A program made the position numbers and the translations under genes. Below are positions 4,546 to 5,723 of a stretch of DNA of 5,723 bases, in pieces (position 1 is the first letter of the stretch; each line of letters opens with the position of its first letter). This DNA is from Planctomycetaceae bacterium TMED10 (GTDB taxonomy: Bacteria; Planctomycetota; Planctomycetia; Pirellulales; UBA7805). The notes under the pieces were generated by a model. It did no database searches, had not been told where the DNA came from, and worked only from the letters and a program-made list of their open reading frames with translations. Where the stretch lies: the NCBI GenBank assembly GCA_002168195.1, contig NHBP01000085.1, positions 7,926-13,648 on the forward strand, read 5' to 3'.

Positions 4546-5723
4546 TTATTTGTCTGCCGGAGCCGAAGGAGTCGGTCCCCTGCTTTCTGTCTCGTTCTGC
4601 TGCTGAGTTGCCTTCCACGCATTCCACCTCTCGAAGGTGGCCTCACGCTCTTGGGCATTGGTAAAGCCCATTGAACCCGCTTGAAAAAGGGTTTGTTTAT
4701 TCGGTCGGAGGTGCGTAAAGCCGAAGTCTTTCGGATTCTTGCCATGGAGATGGATAGTGGTTGCCAACGCCACATCGCGTACCAGCGGTTGGAACCCATT
4801 GCCCCGCTGATTGTTCACGGGTTGATCATTGGAAAGATAGGGTTCGAGTATGGGAATGTGACCCTGATCTCCAAGTTTTGCAATCGCCAGCATTGCATTC
4901 TGAAGGACGTAAGGCTGTGGCGCCTTCTCGCGGATAATCATTTCGGCCGGCACGAGTCCTTCATTCAAGTTGTACTGCATGGATAGCCAAAGCATTTGAT
5001 ATGCCAATGATGTTCCGGCGGAACGTCGAATGAAGTGTCCTACAAGTCGGCGATGCGGTGTGGCCCCGTCCGGCATCAAGTTCTGCGTTAGTCCCGAATA
5101 ATTCATCAATTGGAATATTTTTTGAGCGGTTTGTTCATCGAGCGCCGTATCGTTATTTGCAGCAACGATGAGCAATGCCATCACGCTCCCGGAGGAAGTG
5201 ACGGTACTTGCGCCGGGGCCCCGACTTCCCCCCGGATTTTGTCCTGGATTGCGGATCAGTGCGTTGTAAAGAGTTTGCGTGCGACTGCGCAGCACTTGGG
5301 TGCTATAGTTGGAATCCTGCGTCAATGACTCGAGCAGCACCGGTTCGGCGAGGATCGCGTTAATAAAGCTTTCTTGCGATTGTTTATCGCGACCAATCTG
5401 CTCTTGGTAAAATGTCCACCCGGGCAGCGGTGGCGTAACAGCTTCCGGCCCTAGGTTTGTGAATTGGCGAATCTGTTCATACAGACTCACGGTCAGGATG
5501 TGTTCAAGGATTCTCCGCGCGGAACGACGGGTTTCTGCATCGTCATGGTCGAGTGCGTCGATCAGGCCCGGTTGCGCAGGGAGGCCGATCCGCAATAAAC
5601 TTTGTTCGGCACGTGTTCGCATGGCAAAAGAATGGTGCGATAAATTAGCAATATGTTGATCAATTTGCTCCTCTTCGGCTGCAAGCAGGCCGTCGGCCAA
5701 CAGCAGTACGACCAACACCGCAA
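4546..5723 (-). CDS. probable exported HEAT-repeat-like protein (N-terminus cut by window edge)
   Basis: I cannot assign a function. The frame is open to the right edge. The first possible start inside the window is GTG at 5718, but the protein there opens directly with a hydrophobic stretch (LVVLLLADGLLAA) followed by Glu-Glu-Glu. This looks like the core and cleavage region of a signal peptide whose basic beginning and true start lie outside. Numbering from that GTG, residues 18-73 form a HEAT-like helical pair (IDQHIANL...FAMRTRAEQSLLRIG, then PGLIDALDHDDAETRRSARRILE), a common opening in planctomycetal exported proteins. A Gly/Pro/Ser-rich segment (about 156-178) interrupts the middle, a further helical part (about 265-290) resembles a degenerate repeat (NAMLAIAKLGDQGHIPILEPYL), and the tail is Pro/Ser/Thr-rich. 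No catalytic motif is visible. The protein probably acts as a binding scaffold outside the cytoplasmic membrane. It converges on prmC. Confidence 0.82.
   Translation of the reverse strand, partial: AVLVVLLLADGLLAAEEEQIDQHIANLSHHSFAMRTRAEQSLLRIGLPAQPGLIDALDHDDAETRRSARRILEHILTVSLYEQIRQFTNLGPEAVTPPLPGWTFYQEQIGRDKQSQESFINAILAEPVLLESLTQDSNYSTQVLRSRTQTLYNALIRNPGQNPGGSRGPGASTVTSSGSVMALLIVAANNDTALDEQTAQKIFQLMNYSGLTQNLMPDGATPHRRLVGHFIRRSAGTSLAYQMLWLSMQYNLNEGLVPAEMIIREKAPQPYVLQNAMLAIAKLGDQGHIPILEPYLSNDQPVNNQRGNGFQPLVRDVALATTIHLHGKNPKDFGFTHLRPNKQTLFQAGSMGFTNAQEREATFERWNAWKATQQQNETESRGPTPSAPADK

Noticed and set aside
4624..4640. Perfect six-pair hairpin CCACCT-CTCGA-AGGTGG as a terminator
   Set aside because: It lies inside coding sequence on the - strand and has no T-run on either side; it is compatible with chance in a region of this size.

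Overview
The window looks like chromosomal DNA from a planctomycete (Planctomycetota). Two things point there. The first third carries the tail of a bacterial microcompartment (BMC) operon that pairs a EutN/CcmL-type vertex protein with an L-fuculose-phosphate-type class II aldolase, the combination known from the planctomycetal/verrucomicrobial BMC that degrades L-fucose and L-rhamnose. The last quarter encodes an exported HEAT-repeat-like protein of a style common in that phylum. No mobile element, CRISPR array, tRNA or rRNA was recognised.

Region 1 (1-1848, + strand) is the end of the BMC operon. It holds an unnamed BMC-associated protein whose 5' end is probably cut by the window edge, a pentameric shell protein, and the aldolase. 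The shell and aldolase genes overlap by one base (TGATG). The aldolase would cleave fuculose-1-phosphate or rhamnulose-1-phosphate to DHAP and lactaldehyde. It ends in a linker plus an amphipathic helix that looks like an encapsulation peptide, which would place it inside the shell. The first protein seems to be a mosaic: the end of a similar targeting helix, a short EutT-like segment, and an RpiB-like segment that has lost its catalytic cysteine. It is the least understood and most interesting gene here.

Region 2 (1849-2159) is a 311-base gap with several possible hairpins and no convincing gene. It separates the BMC operon from the translation genes and could hold the BMC operon's 3' end, a promoter and a leader for rpmE.

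Region 3 (2160-4539, + strand) is a housekeeping translation cluster: rpmE (ribosomal protein bL31, zinc-binding form), prfA (release factor RF1) and prmC (the methyltransferase that modifies the GGQ glutamine of RF1). Enzyme and substrate are encoded next to each other. The prfA-prmC spacer is an exact 12-bp tandem duplication that runs into the prmC ribosome binding site, and prmC appears to start with TTG.

Region 4 (4546-5723, - strand) is one convergent gene, ending only 6 bases from prmC and running off the right edge. It encodes a probably exported protein with an N-terminal HEAT-like helical pair; its function is unknown.
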